Assembly: GCA_024641335.1 (NCBI GenBank)
Contig: JAHEDG010000002.1
Span: 1-58,780 of the forward strand
Origin: Candidatus Zixiibacteriota bacterium
GTDB lineage: Bacteria > Zixibacteria > MSB-5A5 > UBA10806
DNA: 58,780 nt
Direction: 5' to 3'
The notes below the pieces were generated by a model, which had not been told where the DNA came from, ran no database searches, and worked only from the letters and a program-made list of their open reading frames with translations. Position numbers and translations under genes: made by a program. Within the stretch, counting starts at the first letter, position 1. Each line of letters opens with the position of its first letter. Positions 16,981-26,248 of the stretch are shown piece after piece.

Positions 16981-17558
16981 TGAAAGCGTCTTATTATTCG
17001 ATTAATCTCAATAAGGCCTCCAACCGCCTTGACCAGTTCGAAGAATCTCTAAAGAAGAAGAGACTGGTTTCTCTGGTTGTCTTTTATGTGGTCCTGCTGG
17101 GCGCGGCCGGGGCTTTGATTTACAGGACACATCTGACCCAGCAATCGATAAATAACTTGAATGCGGAACTTACTGAAATCGAGGATAAAATCGCCAGGCT
17201 GGAAGCGTCCAGCGATTATCTCTCGCCTGAGGATATTTTTACTCTGGCGGAGGTTACCAAAGGACGATTTGTCTGGTCAGAGAAGATATCGCTGCTTGGC
17301 AATATTCTTCCCAAAGACGTAGCCCTAACCGAGCTATCGTACGATTCTCGTCTTAACGCCTTTATGGTTAAGGGAATTTCCAAAGTAAAGGTGGGCACCA
17401 AGGATCTCGATCTGGTGGTCTCCATTATCAATGTGGTAAAAGCCAACGATGATTTCAATCGGGATTTTTCCGACGTTAAATTTCAATCGTCCCAGAGAAT
17501 AAAATACCGCGAACAGGAAATAGTCAGGTTCGAAATAGCCTGTTTGATAAAATCTTGA
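16977..17558 (+). CDS. pilN: Type IV pilus assembly protein PilN
   Basis: A 193-residue bitopic inner-membrane protein. The N-terminal cytoplasmic segment contains the PilM-binding element SINLNKA; a membrane span lies at about residues 33-50, then a coiled coil (about 55-80) and a small periplasmic ferredoxin-like domain. The ATG overlaps the pilM stop, so the two are translationally coupled, consistent with the stable PilM-PilN complex. Length and layout match family expectations. Confidence 0.9.
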   Translation: MMKASYYSINLNKASNRLDQFEESLKKKRLVSLVVFYVVLLGAAGALIYRTHLTQQSINNLNAELTEIEDKIARLEASSDYLSPEDIFTLAEVTKGRFVWSEKISLLGNILPKDVALTELSYDSRLNAFMVKGISKVKVGTKDLDLVVSIINVVKANDDFNRDFSDVKFQSSQRIKYREQEIVRFEIACLIKS

Positions 17559-17571
17559 GTATGGAGAATAG

Positions 17572-18180
17572 ATGAAGAAGAATCTGATAATTCTTGCCGC
17601 CTTTTCGGTCTTTCTGGGAGGATTATATCTATACTATCAGCAGGTTATAGTACCTCAGCCGGAAAACATAAGATCGCTTTACTTTCAGATCGCCGAGAAA
17701 AAGAAACAGCTTCTGGCTGCCCAAATTCTCTCTGAGAAACGTCAGGGTGTTAATCTATTGATTCAAAGCAATCTGATCGAAACCCCCTCTGATTCCCTGG
17801 TGGATAAGGCGTCCATTCCGTTCCTTAGATATTTGACGACCACAATGGACAAGCTCGGAATCAGGCTTGTTTCTATAACCCCGCTCGACGTTGTGGGGAC
17901 TGAAGAAAATCTCTTTGAAGAAAACCCTGATTTCATTGAAGTTCCTTATGAAATGCAGATAATCGCCAGCTATAAGGAGTTCGGCGAGTTTTTGGATATT
18001 CTCGAAAAGTCCGCCCATCTTATCCGTGTTTCGAATTTTACGGTTTCCAACGATCCCGAACAATCCACGTTCGCCAACGAAATTTCCGGAAAACCGAGAC
18101 AGCATCAGATAAGTATGGAAATTGGCACCCTTGCAATACTGAAAGCGAGTTACAGAAGTGAATCGGGAGAGTTTAATTAA
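17572..18180 (+). CDS. pilO: Type IV pilus assembly protein PilO
   Basis: A 202-residue bitopic protein: a short cytoplasmic start (MKKN), a membrane span to about residue 22, then a coiled coil and a periplasmic ferredoxin-like domain (about 85-200). The layout is that of PilO, which pairs with PilN and contacts PilP to link the inner-membrane platform to the secretin. Sequence motifs in this family are weak, so the call rests on topology, size and its place between pilN and a pilP-like gene. Its 3' end overlaps the next gene by 23 bases. Confidence 0.87.
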   Translation: MKKNLIILAAFSVFLGGLYLYYQQVIVPQPENIRSLYFQIAEKKKQLLAAQILSEKRQGVNLLIQSNLIETPSDSLVDKASIPFLRYLTTTMDKLGIRLVSITPLDVVGTEENLFEENPDFIEVPYEMQIIASYKEFGEFLDILEKSAHLIRVSNFTVSNDPEQSTFANEISGKPRQHQISMEIGTLAILKASYRSESGEFN

Positions 18181-18724
18181 AGGACTGGCCACCCTGGTGG
18201 CCGTAGCGTTGGTAGTTTTTCTCGGGTTTTCAATCTATAGAGCTTATGTGGAAATTCCCAAAATGGAAAAGGGAGCTGGCAGTGAAGAGGCGGGTACTCT
18301 TGACGCCAACATGGCGTTAACCGCGACGTTGGACACATTGGAAAATACCTGGATCAGCAGGCAGAGTTTCAAGTTTCTCGTAAACCAGGATCCCCTTCAC
18401 CTTGGCCGGGTCATTAAGGATTTTCAGTATGCTGATAACGGCAAGACTGAAACCGAAGAAGACAACAGCATCAGGCTGACCGCCACGGTAATCGACAGCA
18501 ATCCCAAAGCGATAATCAAATACAACGGCAAGAGCTATGTTGTTCAGACCGGGGATTATCTGGGGAAGAATTACAAGGTAATGACTATTGAAAAGATGCA
18601 GGTGGTTCTCGATAACAACGGCAAGCGGCTGGTACTGATAAACAAGCCTGTTACTACTCTCGAGGACATTCAAAAGGAATCGGAATATTCCAATAACACG
18701 AGTGTTTACGATTACAATTATTGA
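18158..18724 (+). CDS. pilP: PilP-like periplasmic linker, membrane-anchored
   Basis: A 188-residue protein starting with GTG inside pilO. The membrane segment at about residues 11-28 has no lipobox Cys; classical PilP is a lipoprotein, so this one is anchored by a transmembrane helix instead. The C-terminal domain (about 85-170) carries SYVVQTGDYLGKNYKVMTI, close to the PilP beta-sandwich that contacts the secretin N0 domain. Order pilM-N-O-P-Q is conserved. The SD for pilQ lies just beyond its stop. Confidence 0.82.
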   Translation: MNRESLIKGLATLVAVALVVFLGFSIYRAYVEIPKMEKGAGSEEAGTLDANMALTATLDTLENTWISRQSFKFLVNQDPLHLGRVIKDFQYADNGKTETEEDNSIRLTATVIDSNPKAIIKYNGKSYVVQTGDYLGKNYKVMTIEKMQVVLDNNGKRLVLINKPVTTLEDIQKESEYSNNTSVYDYNY

Positions 18725-18759
18725 TCGGGCCGACGTTGGCGCATTTTAAGGAGGAGATC

Positions 18760-20289
18760 TTGAGTAAGGCGTCCTTTGGGGGAATGAGTTTGTTTTTTGC
18801 TGCGGTTTTTACTTTGATTTCGGTTTCTGTATCTCATTCTCAGGAATCCGGCAGGGGAACCATGTTGCCCGATGAATTGCAGCGCAGTCTGGCCAAGACG
18901 GTGACTCTTGACGCAGATGATGCTTTTTTACCTTCGATTCTAACTATCCTGGCCGATAAATCAGGTTTCAATATCGTTACGGGTCCGGGAGTGAATATCA
19001 AGGAACGAATTTCGGTTCACTTGAAAGATACTCCGATCGAAGAAGCTATCAATCTGGTGGTCAGGGCCGCGGGGCTTTCGTATGAAATTGTCGGCAATTC
19101 GTTTCTTGTGGCTGATGCCGAGGCGTTGGAGACTGAAATAGGTCTGTCCGCCCACGTTATCGAACTTCAATATACAAACGCCACTGAGGTCAAAGATCTT
19201 TTGCAGGATTTGACCGAGAAGGTACAGGTCGATACCGCCGGCAACAGGATTTTGATTCTAGCCAGTCCGAAAGTCATCGCCGATATAAAGAATATAGTAA
19301 AAAATGTGGACAAGCCTGCCAGCCAAATTCTCCTCGAGGCCCGGCTTATTGAAATAGCCACCGATGATCTCGATGAGATCGGTATAGACTGGGAAAAACT
19401 CTCCCGCCTGACCACTATTCTGGCCGAATCCCCATTGGTAAAACAAGGATATCAGGCTACCGGGGCATCGAGACCGCCGCAGGAATCGGATTTCGGAGGC
19501 GATCTGCCTAATCTGGGAGAGCTGCCGGAGAAATACAGCTTTGAAAAAGTGGAAGGATTCGATAATCTATTTCAGTTTTCCAGGCAGTTGAACGCGTTCG
19601 ATATTACACTCGACTTTTTAATGAAACGTAATAAGGCAAAGGTGCTGGCCCACGCCCAGTTGACCACATTGAATAATCGTGAAGCCACCATATTGATCGG
19701 TGAAACTTTGCGTTTCGCGGTGTCCTCAAGGGAAAACGCCATTATTGTTACTGATTCGGTCGGTATCAAACTGCATATCACGCCGACAATTAATTCAGAT
19801 GGATATATCACGGTCAAGGTCAATCCCGAGGTTTCTTCGATTGTGGAATTGGTGCAGGGTCTGTATCCCCGGAAGAAAATCCGGACGGCATCCACCACGG
19901 TTCTTGTTAAGGACGGCCAGCAGATATTTATTGGAGGTCTCCTTTCCATAGACGACTCCAAGGTCAATTATCACATGCCTCTGTTCTCGAATATACCCAT
20001 AATAGGAAGGCTGTTTACACATACTTATTATTCCACCCGGAAAACAGATCTGTTGATTCAGATTACCCCGCGGATTGTCCATGAAGGAATCAGCTACTCC
20101 GATGCCGCCAATCTTAATAGCTTCGGAGACAAGATGCTTGATAACGGACAGATCTCGGATTTGAAAAGCCTCGATTCCGATTTTGAGAGCTTTGATGATA
20201 TCAAATCGGATGTAGAGGAAATGCATAAAGAGCAGGATGAGGCTGTTAAGCCTCTTGATCAAAAACTAAAAGAACAGGGATATAAATGA
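18760..20289 (+). CDS. pilQ: Type IV pilus secretin PilQ
   Basis: An approximately 509-residue secretin: signal peptide, an STN/N0-type domain (about 45-125), a secretin N-domain (about 130-200, with the NRILILASPKV strand), and the C-terminal secretin pore with the conserved end GLLSIDDSKV, PLFSNIPIIGRLF and LLIQITPRIV. The frame is open from TTG 18721, but a near-perfect SD (taaggaggag, 18747-18756) sits just before the TTG at 18760, which gives a proper signal peptide. No AMIN domains are present, so it is shorter than proteobacterial PilQ. It forms the outer-membrane channel for the fibre. Confidence 0.93.
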   Translation: MSKASFGGMSLFFAAVFTLISVSVSHSQESGRGTMLPDELQRSLAKTVTLDADDAFLPSILTILADKSGFNIVTGPGVNIKERISVHLKDTPIEEAINLVVRAAGLSYEIVGNSFLVADAEALETEIGLSAHVIELQYTNATEVKDLLQDLTEKVQVDTAGNRILILASPKVIADIKNIVKNVDKPASQILLEARLIEIATDDLDEIGIDWEKLSRLTTILAESPLVKQGYQATGASRPPQESDFGGDLPNLGELPEKYSFEKVEGFDNLFQFSRQLNAFDITLDFLMKRNKAKVLAHAQLTTLNNREATILIGETLRFAVSSRENAIIVTDSVGIKLHITPTINSDGYITVKVNPEVSSIVELVQGLYPRKKIRTASTTVLVKDGQQIFIGGLLSIDDSKVNYHMPLFSNIPIIGRLFTHTYYSTRKTDLLIQITPRIVHEGISYSDAANLNSFGDKMLDNGQISDLKSLDSDFESFDDIKSDVEEMHKEQDEAVKPLDQKLKEQGYK

Positions 20290-20320
20290 TTCTTAAGAAT
20301 CTATTATTAGGGAGGACCTT

Positions 20321-23119
20321 ATGTTGTTATTAACGAAATTTAGGAAGGTTCCTATAGCGTTAATGCTCACGGTCCTGGTTTTGACCGTAGCGTTGGTGTC
20401 ATGCGATAAGAGGAAAGCTCTGGATACTGATTCTCTCCAGAGTTCGGATGTTTCCGATATTCTTATTTCGCTGAATCCTACTCAGATACATTTATCGTCT
20501 CCTGATGCTGTCGATACGGTGCTGATTACTGTGGCCGTTTATGATGATGTGGGTGTCGGGATGGATTCGGTCAGAGTCAGTCTCACCAGGACTCCCTCTA
20601 TAGGATATCTTTCCAGCGCGGGATGGACCGATTCTCTCGGTATCGCCACAGCCAGGTTTATTACGAGCCCCGGACAATACGGCACGGTGTCTATCAAGGC
20701 CTCTGCCGGAGAGAAGGAAAGAACCTCGGTTCTCTATATTACAGGTCCTTCCGAATATTCGTTGAACCTTACTTATTGGCCTCCTGTTCCGAAGCTGATA
20801 GACCATGAAGGACTGCCATACACAATCACCGCGTCACTGGTTGATACCACACAAAGAGGCGTTTCTCAGCATCCTGTTTCTTTCGCTATTTTGAACAGGG
20901 TGGGAAGGCTTTCGTTTTCGGATACTACTATTACGATACCGAGAACGAATACGGACGGTGAGGCGAACGTTTTGTTTTCCAATACCCGGACAGATGAGTC
21001 TAACAACCCAGTCGAAGCGGTTATTCAGGCGGTAACCTCATCTCCAACAGATTCGACACAGCCGATTGTGGCCTCGATTAGTATCCCTCTTCGCTCGGTG
21101 GATAATTCTCTGACTCTCGAAGCGACACCGGGTACTATTTTTGCCGACGGCTCGGATTCGTCGGTCGTACGGGCGATCCTGCTGGATACGGATGGTCATG
21201 GGATTTCCGGAGATACAATCAGGTTCAGAAACCAGCCATTTGACGGTTCCATTCAAGCGGTCGGAGTTTCCAACGAGAATGGTATAGCCACCGTGGCTTT
21301 TAAGCCGTTCCCTAATCATATTGGCCAGACAAACATTATCGCCGAATATAAGCTTCAGACAATTCATGAAGCGGCCGATACAGTATCTCTGGCCATTATG
21401 CCGATCAGAACAATCGGGTTCATAACTGTTTCTCTGCAAAAACAGAACGTCATTGCCAACGGTGAGGATTCCTCGGCTATTTTTATAACGGTTCAGGATT
21501 CAACCGGAGGCTTGATCGCCGACGGCACTGTTATTTTCCTCGAACATACCGGTACCGGATTGCTTTCGCCGACTCAGGCTCAAACAACGGACGGCCAGGG
21601 ATATGCCCGAATAATAGCCCCGGCCAATATTGTCGGAGCGCCGAAAGTGGATTCTATCTTTGTCAGGGGTTATGCCGGCGATTCTACGGTTATAGCCGAT
21701 ACTGCCGTGGTTCATTATATCGCCGGAGGGGTAAATCAACTGCAGTTTATAAGACCGGAATCGACTGTTACAATGATTGCCGGCTCCGGAGCTACCGATA
21801 CCGTCCAAGTCTACGCGATAGATGAGAACGGCAACCCGGTAGCCAACGGCACTCAAATTCGGTTTATCAACGATCTTCCTACATCATCGTTGACCCCGCC
21901 GAGCGCGGGTACTGTAGATGGAATAGCTACTACAGTTTATCTCGTCGGTTCTGAAACTGGTGATGATAACGTACAGGCGTTTGTTCCCAATCCGACGACA
22001 CCGACCGATACGATTTTCGCCGCGCAACCGGTGGTTTTCCGATGTCTTTCGGCCGAAGCCACCACATTGGAATTAAGCGCCAGTCAATCCAATATCGAAG
22101 TCGGCGGAGCCTCCTGCCAGGTCATCGCGACTCTTCAGGACGCTTACGGAAATCCTCTTTCAGAGGGGTATGTGGTCGCTTTTCAAATCACGGTTGCCTC
22201 CGGGGCCCGCGGAACGCCTCAGTGGCCGTCTTTCGATACGGAATACGGTGTATATTATGATACCGTAGCGACGAATATCAACGGGCGAGCTGTATTGCAG
22301 CTTTACTCCGGAACCAAATCAGGTGCGGTATCAATTAAGGCTTGTACGATACCTCTGCCCCCTGATTCTCTCTATGTTTGCAATGAAAAGTCCCTGATTA
22401 CCATATCATCGGGTCCTCCGGCATTTGTCGCGGTTTCCGTCAATCCCGGAGGTGAAGCCTCCAATCCCAATACACCCGAGCGTTATGTTCAGGTCGGCGC
22501 GGGAGTTTGGGACGTCTATTCCAATCCTGTTCAATACGGTACGGCGGTTTATTTTTCATTGGATCCCAATAACATCGCCGAGGTGGAAGGAAATTCTTAT
22601 ACCGGCGGCGCCAGATCGTATCACCCGGATTCGGTTAACGGATGGGCATTTTCCAGAATTATATTCGGGTGCTTCGCTACATTTGATACCTTGCAGGTCA
22701 TTGCTTCCTCTGCGGGAGATTCAGGGGAAGTTGCTGATACCTCAGGTTCATTTGCCTTGCCCGCATACGCTCCCGTAATCTCCCTGTCAGCCGATCCGGG
22801 CAACTTATGGTGCGCAGGGCCTAATTGCAATCAAACAGACACATCGCTGATTACCGCCTTGCTTACCGACGGCGGCGGATGCGCGATTCAATATGGCAAG
22901 ATCATTTTTTCAGCCCTCGTCCGCGGTTTTATCATCGCGCCTTCTCAGGTCTATACTGATGAAAATGGAATAGCGGAAGCCCTTTATTATATCAGGGGAT
23001 GCGATATTCCCACGCCGCCCGACGGCGTTCCGCTCATCGAAACCGGCGTCAGAGCAATTCTGTTTGGTTATCCCGACGTGGAAGCCGAGGTCACTCTGGT
23101 CTGTACCAGGCCGCAGTAA
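20321..23119 (+). CDS. Large lipoprotein with tandem bacterial Ig-like (Big_1/invasin-type) domains
   Basis: A 932-residue protein with a lipoprotein signal (lipobox LVSC near residue 28) followed by about eight repeats of roughly 95-110 residues. Each repeat has the Big_1 hallmarks: a DxxG-type turn, a V-x-F/V-x-L strand and a closing G-x-A-x-A/V-x-F/Y-x-S strand (for example DSLGIATARFI, ENGIATVAF, DGQGYARII, ENGIAEALYY). Such arrays form rigid adhesin stalks in intimin and invasin. It lies between pilQ and pilB in the pilus operon, which is unusual and suggests a surface or secretin-associated adhesin role. No C-terminal lectin or enzymatic domain is recognised. Confidence 0.8.
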   Translation: MLLLTKFRKVPIALMLTVLVLTVALVSCDKRKALDTDSLQSSDVSDILISLNPTQIHLSSPDAVDTVLITVAVYDDVGVGMDSVRVSLTRTPSIGYLSSAGWTDSLGIATARFITSPGQYGTVSIKASAGEKERTSVLYITGPSEYSLNLTYWPPVPKLIDHEGLPYTITASLVDTTQRGVSQHPVSFAILNRVGRLSFSDTTITIPRTNTDGEANVLFSNTRTDESNNPVEAVIQAVTSSPTDSTQPIVASISIPLRSVDNSLTLEATPGTIFADGSDSSVVRAILLDTDGHGISGDTIRFRNQPFDGSIQAVGVSNENGIATVAFKPFPNHIGQTNIIAEYKLQTIHEAADTVSLAIMPIRTIGFITVSLQKQNVIANGEDSSAIFITVQDSTGGLIADGTVIFLEHTGTGLLSPTQAQTTDGQGYARIIAPANIVGAPKVDSIFVRGYAGDSTVIADTAVVHYIAGGVNQLQFIRPESTVTMIAGSGATDTVQVYAIDENGNPVANGTQIRFINDLPTSSLTPPSAGTVDGIATTVYLVGSETGDDNVQAFVPNPTTPTDTIFAAQPVVFRCLSAEATTLELSASQSNIEVGGASCQVIATLQDAYGNPLSEGYVVAFQITVASGARGTPQWPSFDTEYGVYYDTVATNINGRAVLQLYSGTKSGAVSIKACTIPLPPDSLYVCNEKSLITISSGPPAFVAVSVNPGGEASNPNTPERYVQVGAGVWDVYSNPVQYGTAVYFSLDPNNIAEVEGNSYTGGARSYHPDSVNGWAFSRIIFGCFATFDTLQVIASSAGDSGEVADTSGSFALPAYAPVISLSADPGNLWCAGPNCNQTDTSLITALLTDGGGCAIQYGKIIFSALVRGFIIAPSQVYTDENGIAEALYYIRGCDIPTPPDGVPLIETGVRAILFGYPDVEAEVTLVCTRPQ

Positions 23120-23138
23120 AGGGGAGTGGGGATTATTG

Positions 23139-24842
23139 ATGGAACGTCTGGGCGACCTCCTTTTGAAGGATCAACTGATTTCTGAAGATAAACTTCAGAT
23201 TGCTCTCGATAGACAGAAGAAAAACGGCAAGAGGCTTGGCGAAGTTTTGCTGGGGGAGGGTTTGATCGATGATGAAACTCTGGCCTCCGCACTTTCCAAG
23301 CAGCTTGGCGTACCTCTGGTGGGGGCCGAAGAGCTAATTCGGATAGATAAAGAAGCCCTGGAATTCGTACCGGAGTTTTTCTCCAGGGAGTATCATTGCC
23401 TGGCTTTCAAGCTCGATGGCGACCAACTGCATGTGGTGATGATCGATCCGGAGGATATCATTGTTATTGATAATCTTCAAAAGATCACTTCCAGGCATAT
23501 AGTCATTCATATCGGGGTGGCCAGTGTTATCGATGAGGCCATTGAAAGACACTATAAAGAACAAAGAGCCACCGGCGAAGTTTCCGAGGCTCTCTCAGGG
23601 ATGGATTTCATCATTTCGGCCGAGCAGGGCGATCTGGATGATATCGATGTCAACCAGCTCAAAAAGGAGTTGGATGAAGCTCCGATAGTCAAGCTGGTCA
23701 ACCTGATTATTTCCGAAGCTATTAAAAGCCGGGCCACTGATATTCATGTGGAACCGCTTTTCGACGCCTTATTGATCAGATACAGGATCGACGGGGCGCT
23801 TCAGGAGGTAATGACCGCCCCGCTTAAATCGTCCACGGGGATTGTCTCCAGGATAAAAGTGATGTCCAATCTGAATATCGCTGAAAGACGATTGCCTCAG
23901 GACGGCCGTATTTCGATCAAAACGCCGGAAAGAGAAGTCGACGTCCGCGTTTCGATTCTTCCCACGGTCAGGGGAGAAAAAGCGGTACTCCGGCTTCTGG
24001 ATAAAAAAGGGTTCGAGTATACTCTCGGCAATCTCGGTTTCGATAACGATATGCTTCAGATTTTCCGCAAGTGGATTATGATGCCCTATGGCATGGTAAT
24101 TGTTTCAGGTCCTACCGGAAGCGGAAAATCGACCACTCTGCATGCCGCGCTGCGGGAAATTCAGAATGAGGAGGACAATATCGTTACGGTCGAGGATCCG
24201 GTGGAATACCAGTCCGACAGGATCAACCAGGTGGCTACCAACGATTCGATCGGGTTGACATTCGGATCGAGTTTGAGAACTATTCTAAGGCAAGATCCGG
24301 ATAAGATCCTGATCGGTGAAATCCGGGATAAGGAAACAGCCGATATCGCCATTAAGTTCGCTCTTACGGGGCATCTGGTGTTCACTACGCTTCACGCCAA
24401 TGACGCGCCGTCCACCATTACCAGGCTTCTGGATATTGGGGTGGCTCCCTATCTGGCCGGTTCGGTAACCAACCTGGTCATGGCTCAAAGGCTGGTCAGG
24501 ACCATCTGCAATGGCTGCAAAGAGGAGTATAATCCGTCGGCCGAGCAGTTGATTGCCCTCAAAATGGATCCAGATAAATACAAGAAAGCCGTTTTCTACA
24601 GGGGTAAAGGGTGTGTACGTTGCCGTAATACCGGCAATTTCGGACGAACCGCCCTGTTCGAGCTGCTCGAGATGAGAAAGCCCATAAGGGCGGTGGTTTT
24701 CAGGGGCGGCAACGAGGACGAATTACGCAATGAAGCCCTGGATGTCGGCATGGTATCGTTGCGCGAAGCAGGTGTAAGAAAAATGCTCGCGGGCGCGGTC
24801 TCAGCTGAAGAGATAATGAAAAAGACTATTGATGAGGAGTAG
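23139..24842 (+). CDS. pilB: Type IV pilus extension ATPase PilB (cluster 1)
   Basis: An approximately 567-residue GspE/PilB motor. The N-terminal MshEN-type domain begins with RLGDLLLKDQLISEDKL and has a second copy of the pattern (KRLGEVLLGEGLI), a fold that binds c-di-GMP in MshE. The ATPase core has Walker A GPTGSGKST, an Asp box TVEDPVEY, LIGEIRDKETADIA, and the zinc tetracysteine (CNGC and CVRC) near residues 455-495. The frame is open back to 23064 inside the lipoprotein gene, but ATG 23139 follows gggg-rich SD sequence and starts at the conserved N-terminus. It powers pilin addition. Confidence 0.93.
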   Translation: MERLGDLLLKDQLISEDKLQIALDRQKKNGKRLGEVLLGEGLIDDETLASALSKQLGVPLVGAEELIRIDKEALEFVPEFFSREYHCLAFKLDGDQLHVVMIDPEDIIVIDNLQKITSRHIVIHIGVASVIDEAIERHYKEQRATGEVSEALSGMDFIISAEQGDLDDIDVNQLKKELDEAPIVKLVNLIISEAIKSRATDIHVEPLFDALLIRYRIDGALQEVMTAPLKSSTGIVSRIKVMSNLNIAERRLPQDGRISIKTPEREVDVRVSILPTVRGEKAVLRLLDKKGFEYTLGNLGFDNDMLQIFRKWIMMPYGMVIVSGPTGSGKSTTLHAALREIQNEEDNIVTVEDPVEYQSDRINQVATNDSIGLTFGSSLRTILRQDPDKILIGEIRDKETADIAIKFALTGHLVFTTLHANDAPSTITRLLDIGVAPYLAGSVTNLVMAQRLVRTICNGCKEEYNPSAEQLIALKMDPDKYKKAVFYRGKGCVRCRNTGNFGRTALFELLEMRKPIRAVVFRGGNEDELRNEALDVGMVSLREAGVRKMLAGAVSAEEIMKKTIDEE

Positions 24843-24922
24843 AATCGCCGGTAACCGCCCTGATGATAATAGCGGCCGGATTAGTTCTGAGCATGGATGT
24901 TAATTTTTTGTGAGGAAGGTGT

Positions 24923-26176
24923 ATGCCCAGTTTTTCCTACGTTATAAAGGACAGCAAAGGCAATAAACACGAAGGCACAATCTCGGCCGGCACTCTCGAT
25001 ACGGCCTTGAATAAGCTTCGCGAATCTGGACAAACCGTTATTTCGCTGGTAGATGCCGGCTCGAGCGCCGGCCGAAAAAGAAAAACTCTATTTGACGAAA
25101 TTTCTTTATATATTCATAAGCTCAGAACCGCGATTCCCTTAGGTACCCAGGTATTTTTCACCCGCCAGCTATCGACTATGATATCGGCCGGTTTGACTAT
25201 AGAAAAGTCTTTGAATAACCTGTTGTACGAAGAGTCGCAGAAAAAATTCAAGAAGGTCGTAGCCCAGCTTCTCAACGACGTTAAAAAGGGATTCGCCTTA
25301 TCAGACGCGTTAGAGAAGCACCCAGGCGTATTTTCTCCTCTGTATATAGCCCTCGTCCGTTCCGGTGAAGTTTCCGGATCGTTATACGGAGTGCTGGAGG
25401 AGATGGCTGATTACCTTGAGTTTATTCAGGATACCAGGCGCAAGATTATCTCGGCTGTCATATACCCGAGTTTGGTCGCTATTATTCTGACCATAGTTGT
25501 AATCATTCTCGTCGGTTATGTGGTTCCCGAGTTCGAGAGCGTGTATTCGAGGTTCGGCGCCGCGCTTCCTGTGCCCACACAGATACTGATAAAAATCTCG
25601 GATGTCGTCGGAGCCAATATGCTTACTACCACCCTGTCTGTGATACTCGGCCTGATCCTGATCAGAATCGGGAGTTTGACCGATTTGGGGCGTCGAATTG
25701 TAGATAGGATAAAGTTGAATGTTCCCTTATTCAAGCAGATAATCATGAATTCGCTCATGAGCAAATTCTGCCGTACCCTGGGGATGCTTATGTCCGCCGG
25801 TGTGCCCGTCGTCGATTCCATGAATCTTGTTTACAGGGTTATGGATAATGTCCATTATAAGGCTGCGGTCAGACAATCGACCGGCTTGATCAGGGATGGT
25901 TTCTCTATTGCCGCGTCGCTCAAGAAGACCGACGCGTTCCCCAATACCCTGCTTTCCCTGGCCGCTACCGGCGAGGAAACCGGCGATATGGATAAAATGC
26001 TTCATAAAGCGGCAGTTTTTTACGACAAGCAGTTGGAAGCTGTTATCATGAGAATGACATCTCTGATAGAGCCTTTGCTAATTATAGTTATAGCCATAAT
26101 AATCGGCGCGATTATCATCGCTATTTACCTGCCGTTCTTCCAGATGGGTCATGTCTTCAGAAAAGGCCTGACTTAA
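24923..26176 (+). CDS. pilC: Type IV pilus inner-membrane platform protein PilC (cluster 1)
   Basis: A 417-residue GspF/PilC protein with the usual duplicated cytoplasmic helical domain: FTRQLSTMISAGLTIEKSL (about residues 75-95) and FCRTLGMLMSAGVPVVDSM (about 275-295), each followed by membrane segments, and a C-terminal hairpin ending FFQMG. The extra N-terminal domain (residues 1-70) is the standard PilC extension. SD aggaaggtg precedes the ATG. The preceding 80-base gap shows nothing of note. PilC is the rotor that couples PilB and PilT to pilin. A terminator follows. Confidence 0.93.
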   Translation: MPSFSYVIKDSKGNKHEGTISAGTLDTALNKLRESGQTVISLVDAGSSAGRKRKTLFDEISLYIHKLRTAIPLGTQVFFTRQLSTMISAGLTIEKSLNNLLYEESQKKFKKVVAQLLNDVKKGFALSDALEKHPGVFSPLYIALVRSGEVSGSLYGVLEEMADYLEFIQDTRRKIISAVIYPSLVAIILTIVVIILVGYVVPEFESVYSRFGAALPVPTQILIKISDVVGANMLTTTLSVILGLILIRIGSLTDLGRRIVDRIKLNVPLFKQIIMNSLMSKFCRTLGMLMSAGVPVVDSMNLVYRVMDNVHYKAAVRQSTGLIRDGFSIAASLKKTDAFPNTLLSLAATGEETGDMDKMLHKAAVFYDKQLEAVIMRMTSLIEPLLIIVIAIIIGAIIIAIYLPFFQMGHVFRKGLT

Positions 26177-26197
26177 ATCAAAGGAAAATGTCTTTTG

Positions 26198-26235
26198 CCG
26201 CCGTTTCATATTATATATGGAACGGTGGTTTTTTT
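26198..26235 (+). terminator. Strong intrinsic terminator after pilC
   Basis: A 13-bp stem (26198-26210 with 26216-26228, G-T wobbles only) closes a five-base loop and is followed by seven T (26229-26235). It ends cluster 1. The SD of the next gene (aaggggag, 26236-26243) starts on the next base, leaving no room for a promoter. Confidence 0.85.
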
Positions 26236-26248
26236 AAGGGGAGAATAA

